Shown: in pieces, positions 49,973 to 58,669 of the stretch
Layout: each line of letters begins with the position of its first letter
Numbering within the stretch: position 1 is the first letter of the stretch
From: Streptomyces venezuelae ATCC 10712
Lineage (GTDB): Bacteria > Actinomycetota > Actinomycetes > Streptomycetales > Streptomycetaceae
Assembly (NCBI RefSeq): GCF_008639165.1
Contig: NZ_CP029197.1
Location: forward strand, 2,914,001-2,978,000
Length of the DNA: 64,000 nt
Direction of reading: 5' to 3'
Translations under genes and position numbers: made by a program
The notes under the pieces: model-generated
Databases searched by the model: none
Told to the model about the DNA's origin: nothing
Seen by the model: only the letters and a program-made list of their open reading frames with translations

Positions 49973-52312
49973 TCAGTCCCGCAGCAGGTCCGGAACCCCC
50001 GCGTCGTCCGGCATGTCCGCCGCCGCCGCGACCACCGTGAGCTGCTGCGTCGCCCGGGTCAGGGCCACGTACAGCACCCGCAGGCCGGCCGGGGACTCGT
50101 CCGCGATCTCCGCGGGCGAGACGACGACCGTGGCGTCGTACTCCAGACCCTTCGCCTCAAGGGAGCCGAGCGCCACCACCCGGTCGCCCAGCTCGGCGAG
50201 CCAGCGGGCGGCCTCCTGGCGCCGGTTCATCGCGACGACGACGCCCACCGTGCCCTCGACCCGCTCCAGGAGCAGCCGCGCCTCGGACCGAACGGTTTCG
50301 GCCAGATCCGGCTTGCCTTCGGTCTCCTCCACCGGCACGAAACGGGGCTCCACGCCCGTGGACCGGACCGCACGCGGCGACTCCTTGCCGGGCATCGCCA
50401 GGGTGAGCACCTTGGCGGCGAGCTCGGCGATCTCCGCCGGGTTCCGGTAGTTCACGGTCAGCTCGAAGCGGCGCCGCGGCCGGGAGCCGAGCGCCTCGTC
50501 ACGGGCCTCGGCCGCCTCGTCCGGGTCCGACCAGGAGGACTGCGCCGGGTCGCCGACCACCGTCCAGGTGGCGTGCCGGCCGCGCCGGCCCACCATCCGC
50601 CACTGCATGGGCGTGAGGTCCTGCGCCTCGTCGACGATCACGTGCGCGTACTCGGTGCGCTCGGCGGCGAGCCGCTCGGCCCGTTCCCGCTGGGTCTCCT
50701 CCCGTACGGGCATGAGCTCCTCCAGACCCGTGAGCTGGTCCAGCGGGTCGTACTCCCGGCGCTTCTTCGGCCTGGCCGGGGCGCCCAGCAGGGTGTGCAG
50801 CTCGTCGAGGAGGGCCACGTCGTGCACGGACAGCTCCCGGCGCCGCAGCGACCGGGCCAGCCGCCGCACCTCGCCCGGGTTCAGGATGCGGCGGGCCCAG
50901 CGGCCGAGCCGCCGCTCGTCGGCCATGGCGTCGAGGACCTGCCGGGGGGTGAGCTCGGGCCACCAGGCGTCGAGGAACCCCAGGAACGCGTCCTCCGTCG
51001 ACACGTCCTCGTCGAAGGAGGACCGCAGTTCGGCGGCGAGCTCGGGGTCGCTGTGCCGGCCGGCCGCGCCCGACTTGGCGTACAGCGCGTCGAGGAGCAG
51101 CCGGCGGGCGCGCGGGCGCAGCAGGTTGACGGGGGCGGTGCCGCCGAGGACGCTGTGCCGGATGCGGCGCAGGTCGTCGGCCTCCAGCTCCAGACGGCGG
51201 CCGAAGGCGACCACGCGGAGCCGGGTGGGAGTGCCGGCCGGGGCCGGCGCGTCCTCCTCGCCCAGCTCGGGCTGGACCTTGGGCGCCGGGGTCTCCAGGG
51301 CTCCGCGGGCGGCCTTGCGGAGCACGTGGAGCATCCGGGAGGAACCCTTGATCCGGGCGACGGCCGGATCGTCGTACGCGGTGGCCTCGGCCCCGTCGAC
51401 GAGACTGCCGACGGCGCGGATGGCGACCTGCCCCTCCTCCCCCAGGGAGGGCAGCACCCCCTCGGTGTAGGAGACGAGGAGCGGCGTCGGGGAGACGATC
51501 AGGATGCCGCCCGCGTACCGCCGCCGGTCCTGGTAGAGCAGGTAGGCGGCCCGGTGCAGGGCGACGGCCGTCTTCCCGGTGCCGGGCCCGCCCTCGACGT
51601 ATGTCACGGAGGCGGCGGGCGCCCGGATGACCAGGTCCTGCTCGGCCTGGATGGAGGACACGATGTCCCGCATGGTGTGGCTGCGGGCCTGTCCGAGGGC
51701 GGCCATCAGCGCGCCGTCGCCGATGACGGGCAGCTCGCGCCCGCCGAGGGTGGCCCGCAGCTCGGGGCGCATCAGGTCGTCCTCGACGCCGAGGACCTGG
51801 CGGCCCTTGGAACGGATGACCCTGCGCCGTACGACCCGGCCGGGGTCGACCGGCGTGGACCGGTAGAAGGGCGCGGCGGCGGGGGCGCGCCAGTCGATGA
51901 CCAGCGGCGCGTAGTCGGAGTCCAGGACGCCGATCCGGCCGATGTGGAGGGTCTCGCCGATCTCGGCGGTGTTGTCCGGCCGTACGGCGTGCTCGGCGGG
52001 CTCGACGGAGGTGTAGGCGCCGTCGGGCCCCTTCTTGCCGTCCTTCCCCTCCAGCAGGTCGATCCGGCCGAAGAGGAAGTCCTCGAACTCGTTGTTGAGC
52101 CGGTTGAGGTGGATGCCGGCCCGGAAGACCTGCGCGTCGCGCTCGGCGAGAGCGCCGGGCGTGCCGACCTGGCCGCGCTGGGCGGCGTCGTTCATCAGGA
52201 ACTCCGCCTCGTGGATCTTCTCCTCCAGTCGGCGGTAGACGTGATCGAGATGCTCCTGCTCGACACCGATCTCACGGTCTCTGACCGTGTCCACGGCTTC
52301 CTGCGCGGCCAC
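49973..52312 (-). CDS. HelD-like UvrD/Rep-family helicase (RNA polymerase-associated)
   Basis: 779 residues. The N-terminal coiled coil (about 1-80: HLDHVYRRLEEKIHEAEF) is characteristic of HelD proteins and inserts into the RNA polymerase secondary channel. Walker A is GGPGTGKTAVALHRAAYLLY at about 241; Walker B/motif II is VDEAQDLTPMQW; motif III is GDPAQSSW; the C-terminal ATPase lobe ends ALTRATQQLTVVA. HelD recycles stalled RNA polymerase, and Streptomyces HelR variants displace rifamycin; which type this is cannot be decided here, and no rifamycin-associated element was recognised upstream. GTG start with AAGGGGG upstream. Confidence 0.87.
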   Translation of the reverse strand: MAAQEAVDTVRDREIGVEQEHLDHVYRRLEEKIHEAEFLMNDAAQRGQVGTPGALAERDAQVFRAGIHLNRLNNEFEDFLFGRIDLLEGKDGKKGPDGAYTSVEPAEHAVRPDNTAEIGETLHIGRIGVLDSDYAPLVIDWRAPAAAPFYRSTPVDPGRVVRRRVIRSKGRQVLGVEDDLMRPELRATLGGRELPVIGDGALMAALGQARSHTMRDIVSSIQAEQDLVIRAPAASVTYVEGGPGTGKTAVALHRAAYLLYQDRRRYAGGILIVSPTPLLVSYTEGVLPSLGEEGQVAIRAVGSLVDGAEATAYDDPAVARIKGSSRMLHVLRKAARGALETPAPKVQPELGEEDAPAPAGTPTRLRVVAFGRRLELEADDLRRIRHSVLGGTAPVNLLRPRARRLLLDALYAKSGAAGRHSDPELAAELRSSFDEDVSTEDAFLGFLDAWWPELTPRQVLDAMADERRLGRWARRILNPGEVRRLARSLRRRELSVHDVALLDELHTLLGAPARPKKRREYDPLDQLTGLEELMPVREETQRERAERLAAERTEYAHVIVDEAQDLTPMQWRMVGRRGRHATWTVVGDPAQSSWSDPDEAAEARDEALGSRPRRRFELTVNYRNPAEIAELAAKVLTLAMPGKESPRAVRSTGVEPRFVPVEETEGKPDLAETVRSEARLLLERVEGTVGVVVAMNRRQEAARWLAELGDRVVALGSLEAKGLEYDATVVVSPAEIADESPAGLRVLYVALTRATQQLTVVAAAADMPDDAGVPDLLRD

Positions 52313-52426
52313 CTAAGGCCCCCTTCTGACGTGCACTGGGCAGCCGTCGAGCGTACGCCACCGGACACCGCCGTGTCAGGCGGGTCACGCACGCGGGGGC
52401 CGTACGGAGGGGGCGGGCGGCCGGGG

Positions 52427-53575
52427 TCACCCGTCGTAGGTGGTGTCCGGCGTCGCGTCGAGGGACAGGCGGTAGCCGCGCTTCACCACCGTCTGGATCA
52501 GCTTCGGCGTGCCGAGCGCCGAGCGGAGCCGGGCCATCGCCGTCTCCACCGCGTGCTCGTCCCGTCCGGCTCCCGGCAGCGCGCGCAGCAGGTCCGCGCG
52601 GGAGACCACCCAGCCGGGGCGGCGGGCGAGGAGGCCGAGGAGGGCCATTCCGGCGGGCGGGACGGGCCGCAGGACGCCGTCGACGAGTACGGCGTGGCCG
52701 CGGACCTCGACCCGGTGCCCGGCCACGGGCAGGACCCGGGACCGTGCGGGCAGCTCCGTGCACAGGAGCTGGACGAGCGGCCCGAGCCGGAACCGTTCGG
52801 GGGCGCGGGTGTCGATGCCCTCGGCCTGGAGCGGCAGCGCCGTCACGGGCCCGACGCACACCGAGAGCACGTCGTGCCGGAGTGCGGCGACGAGCCGGTC
52901 CCGTACGCCCTTCTCCGCGGCCCGGGCGAACAGCGAGGCGGCGGCGGGGGCGCTGGTGAAGGTGACGGCGTCGAGCCCGCCGGAGAGGATCGCGTCGAGG
53001 AGCCGGTCGAGGGGGCCGGTGTCCTCGGGCGGCATCCAGCGGTAGACGGGGACGCCGACGACCTCGGCGCCACCGGCGGTGAGCGCCTCGACGAAGCCGG
53101 GCAGCGGCTCGCCGTGCAGCTGGAGCGCGATCCGGCGCCCGTCGACGCCTTCGGCGAGGAGCCGGTCGAGGACCTCGGCCATGGACTCGGAGCCGGGTGA
53201 CCAGGACTCGGTGAGTCCGGCGGCCCGTACGGCGCCCTTGACCTTGGGTCCCCGGGCGAGGAGTTCGACGTCCCGCAGGACGGCGAGCAGGTCCTCCCCG
53301 TACCCCCAGCCCTCCGCCGCCTCGACCCAGCCCCGGAAGCCGATCGCCGTGGTGGCGACGACGACGTCCGGGGCGTGGGCGATGAGTTCCTTGGTGGCGG
53401 CGAGGAGTTCGGTGTCGTCCGCGAGGGGCACGATCCGCAGGGCGGGGCCGTGGACGACGGCCGCGCCGCGCCGGCGCAGCAGCGCGATGAGTTCGTCCGC
53501 GCGCCGCGCCGCGGTGACGCCGACCGTGAAGCCGGCGAGGGGGCCGGCGGGGCCGTGTTCTTGCTGCTCGTCCAT
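52427..53575 (-). CDS. nnaR: Uroporphyrinogen-III synthase-like domain fused to winged helix; nitrate/nitrite regulator
   Basis: 382 residues from ATG 53575; an upstream start at 53653 is possible. Residues about 12-265 form a HemD-like domain (GFTVGVTAARRADELIALLRR, VTFTSAPAAASLFARA). Residues about 280-370 form an OmpR/PhoB-type winged helix (MALLGLLARRPGWVVSRADLL, VETAMARLRSAL, VVKRGYRLSL). The fusion next to narK is the signature of NnaR, a Streptomyces activator acting with GlnR on nitrate/nitrite genes. The heme-synthesis activity itself is probably lost or secondary. Confidence 0.88.
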   Translation of the reverse strand: MDEQQEHGPAGPLAGFTVGVTAARRADELIALLRRRGAAVVHGPALRIVPLADDTELLAATKELIAHAPDVVVATTAIGFRGWVEAAEGWGYGEDLLAVLRDVELLARGPKVKGAVRAAGLTESWSPGSESMAEVLDRLLAEGVDGRRIALQLHGEPLPGFVEALTAGGAEVVGVPVYRWMPPEDTGPLDRLLDAILSGGLDAVTFTSAPAAASLFARAAEKGVRDRLVAALRHDVLSVCVGPVTALPLQAEGIDTRAPERFRLGPLVQLLCTELPARSRVLPVAGHRVEVRGHAVLVDGVLRPVPPAGMALLGLLARRPGWVVSRADLLRALPGAGRDEHAVETAMARLRSALGTPKLIQTVVKRGYRLSLDATPDTTYDG

Positions 53576-53659
53576 GAGGTCAGAGCCTGACGGTGACGCG
53601 TGACGGTCTCGGTTCGCCCGTATTTCCTGATCGTTACGGTCCGCGCCGGGCATCGGACG

Positions 53660-55018
53660 TCACACCTTCGCGTAGCCGGGCCGGGGCTCCGGCTCGGTGA
53701 CGGCCCGGGCGTTCGACGGTACGGCGGCCGGGCCCCGAAGGTATACCGCCCAGGTGACCAGCATGCAGGCCGCGTAGAAGACGAGGAAGGCGACGAAGGC
53801 GGCCGTGCCGCTGCCGGAGGTCTGGAAGGACTGCCGGAAGGCGAGGTTGATGCCGAGGCCGCCGATCGCGCCGACCGCTCCGATGAGCCCCATGGCGGCG
53901 CCGGAGAGCCGCCGTCCGTACGCCTCCGCGGTGTCTCCTGCGAGGCCCTTGCGGTGCCCCTGGGCGAGGAAGATCGCGGGGATCATCTTGTACGTGGAGC
54001 CGTTGCCGAGGCCGCTGAGGACGAAGAGTCCGATGAAGCCGACGAGGAAGACGGCGAGGGACTCGATCACGGACGCGTAGATGACGACGCCGGTCGCGAG
54101 GGCCATCGCGGCGAACGTGCCCAGGGTGATGCGGGCGCCGCCGTGCCGGTCGGCGAGGGAGCCGCCGACGGGCCGGATGAGGGAGCCGAGCAGCGGGCCG
54201 ATGAAGGTGAGGGAGGCGGCCTGGAGGGGGGTGCGGCCGAACTGGGTCTGGAGGACGAGTCCGAAGGCGAAGCTGTAGCCGATGAAGGAGCCGAAGGTGC
54301 CGATGTAGAGGAAGGCCATGATCCAGGTGTGGCGGGCCTTCACGGCCTCCTTCGCGGCGCCGGTGTCGTTCCTGACGGGGGCGAGGTTGTCCATGAAGAG
54401 GGCGGCGCAGAGGGCGGCGACGACGACGAGCGGCAGGTAGACGCCGAGCACGATCCGGGGGTGCATGGCGCCGGCGGTGCCGATGACGAGGAGGCCGACG
54501 AGCTGGACGACGGGGACGCCGATGTTGCCGCCGCCGGCGTTGAGTCCGAGCGCCCAGCCCTTCTTCCGGAGCGGGAAGAAGGCGTTGATGTTGGTCATGG
54601 AGGAGGCGAAGTTGCCGCCGCCGACGCCGGTGAGCGCGGCCACCAGGACGAGGGTGGTGTACGAGGTCCCCGGCTCCATGACCGCGAAGGCGAGGCCGAT
54701 GGGCAGCAGGAGCAGCAGGGCGCTGAAGACCGTCCAGTTACGGCCGCCGAAGCGGGCGACGGCGAAGGTGTACGGGACGCGGATCAGCGCGCCGACGAAG
54801 GTCGCGGTCGCGATCAGGAAGAACTTGCCGGCCGGGTCGACGCCGTACTGCGGGCCCATGAAGAGGACCATGACGGACCACAGGCTCCAGACGGAGAAGC
54901 CGATGTGCTCGGAGATGACGGAGAAGAGCAGGTTCCGCCGTGCGATCCGTTCCCCTTTCTCGCGCCAGAAGGTCTCGTCCTCCGGCTCCCACTGTTCGAT
55001 CCACCGGCCGCCGCCCAT
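53660..55018 (-). CDS. narK: Nitrate/nitrite MFS transporter
   Basis: 452 residues from ATG 55018 with GGAGG 6 bases upstream. An N-terminal amphipathic stretch (WIEQWEPEDETFWREKG) is followed by about 12 membrane helices. The nitrate-porter segments ALTGVGGGNFASSMTNINAFFP and LSGLGNGSTYKMIPAIF are present, as in NarK/NasA proteins. It imports nitrate or exports nitrite. nnaR follows 84 bases downstream. A possible GlnR box lies about 100 bases upstream. Confidence 0.93.
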   Translation of the reverse strand: MGGGRWIEQWEPEDETFWREKGERIARRNLLFSVISEHIGFSVWSLWSVMVLFMGPQYGVDPAGKFFLIATATFVGALIRVPYTFAVARFGGRNWTVFSALLLLLPIGLAFAVMEPGTSYTTLVLVAALTGVGGGNFASSMTNINAFFPLRKKGWALGLNAGGGNIGVPVVQLVGLLVIGTAGAMHPRIVLGVYLPLVVVAALCAALFMDNLAPVRNDTGAAKEAVKARHTWIMAFLYIGTFGSFIGYSFAFGLVLQTQFGRTPLQAASLTFIGPLLGSLIRPVGGSLADRHGGARITLGTFAAMALATGVVIYASVIESLAVFLVGFIGLFVLSGLGNGSTYKMIPAIFLAQGHRKGLAGDTAEAYGRRLSGAAMGLIGAVGAIGGLGINLAFRQSFQTSGSGTAAFVAFLVFYAACMLVTWAVYLRGPAAVPSNARAVTEPEPRPGYAKV

Positions 55019-55116
55019 GTCGTACCTCCGCGGGTGTCGGGTCCTGGGGCGTCCACAGCCCCGGTCCACCTGTCCCCCGACGCTAGGGAGGCCGCGTTTC
55101 GGCCCGGTGCCGTGAG

Positions 55117-55132
55117 GTGACGGGGACGGAAC
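55117..55132. promoter_or_regulatory. Possible GlnR box upstream of narK
   Basis: GTGAC-N6-GGAAC fits the gTnAc-N6-GaAAc pattern in all but one of the fixed positions. It is 99-114 bases upstream of narK, a gene known to be under GlnR/NnaR control in S. coelicolor. Match made by eye. Confidence 0.4.
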
Positions 55133-55220
55133 CTTGCTCTCACCCGGAGCGCGACGCTCCTGTGAGCGCACGGGGCTCACGCCCCCGGCGGCGCCCGCTC
55201 ACAACCCCGACAGCGCCCGC

Positions 55221-56189
55221 TCACGCCCCCGGCAGCCCCGGTTCCCCCTCCGGCAGCCAGGAGCCGGGCGGCCGGGTGTGCCAGCCCTCCCGCGCCCCGA
55301 TCTCGGCGGCGGCGGCCCGCAGCGCGTCAAGGCCCGGGTGACGCAGCCCCTTGCGCCACACCAGGCTCACGGGTGACAGGGGTACGGGGTCGACGAGCGG
55401 CCGGAGCACACAGCCCGGCATGGCCGGGAAGTCGACGACGGCGAGGACGGGGGTGCGGTGCTTGGCCATGATCCGGCCGAACTCCTCCTTGCCGACCGCG
55501 AGCGGCGCGGGCGGGGCGATCGCGATGCCGCGGCCGGCGAAGAGCCGGGCCGCGAGGTCGGTCCACTCGGGCGTGCGGTCGTTGCCCGCGCCCGCGTAGA
55601 CCCGTTCCCCGGCGAGCCGGTCGAGGGGCACCTCGGGCAGGCCGGCGAGCGGGTGGTCCTCGGGGAGGATCACGGCCATCCGCTCGTACCGCACGAACTG
55701 GGTGCCGAGCCGCGCCCGGAGCGCCGGGTCGAGTCCGCCGTACCGGCCGAAGGAGGTGTCGATCCGGCCGGCGAGGATCTCCCGTACGGCGCCGGTGAGT
55801 CCGCTCTCGTAGCGGGCCATCAGCTCCTGGTCGGGGGCGAGTTCACGGGCCCGGACGAGGACCTCCTCGGGGGCGAGGCCGGGGCTGTTGAGGTCGACGA
55901 GGAGCGGCCGGGGCGCGCCGCGGAAGGCCTCGGTCAGCTCCTCGTGGGCGGCAAGCACCCGCCGCGCGTACGGGAGAAGGCGTTCGGCGTCGGGGGTGAG
56001 GGAGACCTGCCGGGTGGTCCGTACGAAGAGTTCGGCGCCCAGCTCGCGTTCGAGGCGGCGGATGTCGCGGCTGAGGGCCTGCTGGGCGACGTACAGCCGG
56101 GCGGCGGCGCGGGTGAAGTGCAGCTCGTCGGCGACGGCGGTGAAGGCGCGGAGCAGGCGGGGGTCGACGTCACGGGAGGCGGTGGACAC
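55221..56189 (-). CDS. LysR-family transcriptional regulator
   Basis: 322 residues from GTG 56189; a start at 56225 is equally possible since neither has a clear ribosome-binding site. Winged helix at about 8-65: LRAFTAVADELHFTRAAARLYVAQQALSRDIRRLE. The effector domain follows, with MAVILPEDHPLAGLPEVPLDRL. It is divergent from an MFS gene whose start is 84 bases away, the standard arrangement of a LysR activator and its target exporter. Confidence 0.87.
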   Translation of the reverse strand: MSTASRDVDPRLLRAFTAVADELHFTRAAARLYVAQQALSRDIRRLERELGAELFVRTTRQVSLTPDAERLLPYARRVLAAHEELTEAFRGAPRPLLVDLNSPGLAPEEVLVRARELAPDQELMARYESGLTGAVREILAGRIDTSFGRYGGLDPALRARLGTQFVRYERMAVILPEDHPLAGLPEVPLDRLAGERVYAGAGNDRTPEWTDLAARLFAGRGIAIAPPAPLAVGKEEFGRIMAKHRTPVLAVVDFPAMPGCVLRPLVDPVPLSPVSLVWRKGLRHPGLDALRAAAAEIGAREGWHTRPPGSWLPEGEPGLPGA

Positions 56190-56272
56190 CGCCGCATTCA
56201 ACAACACAGGTGCGTGAATGGCCACCGAACAGGTGTTGGACCGCCGCGGGCCCCGCCCTCGAACCTGGTGCC

Positions 56273-57535
56273 ATGCCTCACCCGGACCTCACCCTCACCC
56301 CGGCGGGCCCGGCCCTCGCCCCCCGGTACCGCGACCCGCGCGCCCCCGTCCCCGCTCCCGCTCCCGCTCCCGCTCCCCGCAACCCCTACCTCCGCCTCTT
56401 CTCCGTCCCCGGCGCCCGCGGCTTCACGGCCGGGAACCTGATCGCACGGCTGCCCATGGGCATGTTCGGCGTCAGCGCCGTGATCATGATCGCGGCGGCC
56501 TACGACTCGTACGCCCTCGCCGGGGGCGTGACCGCCACCGGCATGGCCGCCGGCGCCCTCACCGCTCCCTGGATCGCCCGGCTCGTCGACCGGTACGGCC
56601 AGGCGAGGATCGCCGTCCCCGCCACCGCGTACGCCGTCCTCGGCCACCTCGTCACGGCGCTGTGCGTCCATCAGAAGGCGCCCGTCTGGGCGCTGTTCGC
56701 CACCGCCGCGCTCACCGCCACCTCCCCCAACACCGGCGGCATGTCCCGGGCCCGCTGGGCCCACCTCCTCAAGGGCGACCGGGACGCCCTGCACACCGCC
56801 AACGCCTTCGAGCAGGCCACCGACGAGCTCTGCTTCATGCTCGGCCCGGTCGTCGCCGCGGTGCTCTGCTCGGCCCTCTTCCCCGAGGCGGGCACCCTCG
56901 CCGGCGCCGCCCTCTTCCTCGGCGGCGTGCTGGTCTTCGCCGCCCAGCGCTCGACCGAACCGCCGGTCGAGCCGCGCACCGGCGCGGGCTCCCCGCTGCG
57001 GATCCCCGGCGTGGCCCCGCTGCTCGCGGTCTTCCTCGCCACCGGCGCGGTCTTCGGCTCCCTCGAGGTGGTCACCCTGGCGTACGTGGACGGTCCGGCC
57101 GCCGGACCGGTGCTGGCCCTCCAGGCGGCCGGCTCCTGCGCTGCGGGCCTCCTCTACGGCCATGCCCGGCGCACGGTCCGGCTCCGCACCTGTCTGGCCG
57201 CGATGACGGTCCTGATGACGCTGCCGCTGCTCACCGCCTCGACGGGCTCGCTGCTCGCCCTCGCGGGCGGGCTCCTCGTGGCGGGCATGGCGACGGCCCC
57301 GACGATGGTGACGGGGATGGCCCTGGTGCAGCGGCTGACTCCGGCGTCCCAGCTCAACGAGGGGATGACCCTGGCCGTGACCGCCCTCCTCGGCGGCATC
57401 GCGGCCGGCTCGGCCACCGGCGGCTGGGCCGCCGACCACGCCCCCTTCGCCGCCTTCGGCTTCCTCGTCCCGGCCGCCGCGGCGGCCCTGGCACTGACCC
57501 TCTGCGCGACGAACCGGGTGGGCGGCCGGGCATGA
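56273..57535 (+). CDS. MFS transporter
   Basis: 420 residues from ATG 56273 (MPHPDLTLTPAGPAL); a Pro/Ala-rich N-terminus precedes about 12 membrane helices. The inter-helix motif is IARLVDRYGQARIAVPA. SPNTGGMSRARWAHLL and NAFEQATDELCFMLGPVVAA occur in a group of Streptomyces exporters of unknown substrate. Probably regulated by the divergent LysR gene. Confidence 0.85.
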   Translation: MPHPDLTLTPAGPALAPRYRDPRAPVPAPAPAPAPRNPYLRLFSVPGARGFTAGNLIARLPMGMFGVSAVIMIAAAYDSYALAGGVTATGMAAGALTAPWIARLVDRYGQARIAVPATAYAVLGHLVTALCVHQKAPVWALFATAALTATSPNTGGMSRARWAHLLKGDRDALHTANAFEQATDELCFMLGPVVAAVLCSALFPEAGTLAGAALFLGGVLVFAAQRSTEPPVEPRTGAGSPLRIPGVAPLLAVFLATGAVFGSLEVVTLAYVDGPAAGPVLALQAAGSCAAGLLYGHARRTVRLRTCLAAMTVLMTLPLLTASTGSLLALAGGLLVAGMATAPTMVTGMALVQRLTPASQLNEGMTLAVTALLGGIAAGSATGGWAADHAPFAAFGFLVPAAAAALALTLCATNRVGGRA

Positions 57536-57571
57536 CGAAGGCCCGGCAGTCCAGTGACTGCCGGGCCTTCG
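57536..57571 (+). terminator. Terminator of the MFS gene, between it and tmRNA
   Basis: CGAAGGCCCGGCAGTC and GACTGCCGGGCCTTCG pair perfectly (16 bp) with a CAGT loop, directly after the stop codon; also suitable for stopping transcription past tmRNA from the other side. Confidence 0.85.
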
Positions 57572-57621
57572 CCCACATGGGATGAGGTGTCCGGGCGGGG
57601 CGGGCCCCCTCGGACGCTCGG

Positions 57622-58011
57622 TGGAGATGGCGGGAATCGAACCCGCGTCCAACGGTACGGAAGCAGAGCTTCTCCGTGTGCAGTCCGCTACGAGTTTCTC
57701 AGCCCCGGAGATCACGCGGACAAGTCTCCGACGGGCTCAGTCACTGTTTGATTTCCCTCCAACCCCCGTGACCGGGGCTAGAGGTTTAGATCCCTTGATG
57801 ACGCCAGGATCCGGGTCGGGACCACCCCCGGGCTGACGCTCCTCACAGAGGCTTCTTGTCGTTACCTAAAATTAGGCAGCGAGGGCGAAGCGGGAGTTAT
57901 CGCTCTTGGAGTTGGCGATTATTGGTTGCGACATATGGTTTACGAGATCATTGCCGCTTCCTCGACACGCTTCCTCTGCATCGGTATCCGCTGTCGAAAC
58001 CGATCATCCCC
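57622..58011 (-). ncRNA. ssrA: tmRNA
   Basis: 390 bases. The 5' end GGGGATG pairs with CATCTCC at the 3' end (tRNA-Ala-like acceptor), next to the T arm GGGTTCGATTCCC. The 3' CCA is not encoded (ACCG follows). The tag frame begins with resume codon GCC at 57916 and ends TAA at 57872, giving ANSKSDNSRFALAA, a standard degradation tag ending in ALAA. It works with SmpB, encoded 101 bases upstream on the same strand, to rescue stalled ribosomes. Confidence 0.96.
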
Positions 58012-58111
58012 ATGTTGATTTTTCAAAGTGCGCACCCCTTGCGGAGCAGGCACGGCCCATCGTACGTGACCGACGGGGGCTGTCGCCAGCGTATTACCCG
58101 CGACCGCGCCG

Positions 58112-58651
58112 CTACCCCGCCTGGGCCGCCCGCTGCCGGCGCTTGGCCGCCGCGATGGCCCGGTTGGTCTCGCGGGTGTCCTGCTTCTCCCGCAGCGTCT
58201 GACGCTTGTCGAACTCCTTCTTGCCCTTGGCGAGCGCGATCTCGACCTTGACCCGGCCGTTCAGGAAGTACAGCGCGAGGGGCACGATCGTGTGACCCGT
58301 CTCCTGCGACTTCGCCTCCAGCTTGTCGATCTCCTCGCGGTGCAGCAGGAGCTTGCGCTTCCGCTTCGCCGAGTGGTTCGTCCAGCTGCCCTGCATGTAC
58401 TCGGGCACATGGATGCTGTGCAGCCACGCCTCATGGTTGTCGATCTGCACGAAGCCGTCGACCAGCGAGGCGCGGCCCATCCGCAGCGACTTCACCTCGG
58501 TGCCCATGAGCACCACACCGCACTCGTAGGTGTCGATGATGTGGTAGTCGTGGCGCGCCTTCTTGTTCTGCGCGATCATCTTGCGCTCGGGCGCCTTGTC
58601 CTGGTTCTTCTTGGCAGGCTTGCCCTGCACGTTCACGAGTCCCTTTGCCAT
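58112..58651 (-). CDS. smpB: SsrA-binding protein SmpB
   Basis: 179 residues, including about 22 extra basic N-terminal residues relative to the E. coli protein. [33 protein letters not shown] is the OB-fold core start (shown in part by NKKARHDY and GTEVKSLR), and [18 protein letters not shown] leads into the C-terminal tail that mimics the tRNA anticodon stem in the ribosome. It binds tmRNA for trans-translation. The gene lies directly upstream of ssrA, the usual pairing. Confidence 0.96.
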   Translation of the reverse strand: MAKGLVNVQGKPAKKNQDKAPERKMIAQNKKARHDYHIIDTYECGVVLMGTEVKSLRMGRASLVDGFVQIDNHEAWLHSIHVPEYMQGSWTNHSAKRKRKLLLHREEIDKLEAKSQETGHTIVPLALYFLNGRVKVEIALAKGKKEFDKRQTLREKQDTRETNRAIAAAKRRQRAAQAG

Positions 58652-58669
58652 AGTGCGGTCATTTTCGCA

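Noticed and set aside
49973..52312. Assignment of the HelD-like gene as rifamycin-resistance helR
   Set aside because: No rifamycin-associated element could be recognised upstream, and HelD and HelR cannot be separated by motifs alone; left as HelD-like.
57622..58011. A tRNA-Ala gene at the 3' end of tmRNA
   Set aside because: Only the acceptor and T arm are present; there is no anticodon arm, and the tag frame and smpB neighbour show that it is tmRNA.
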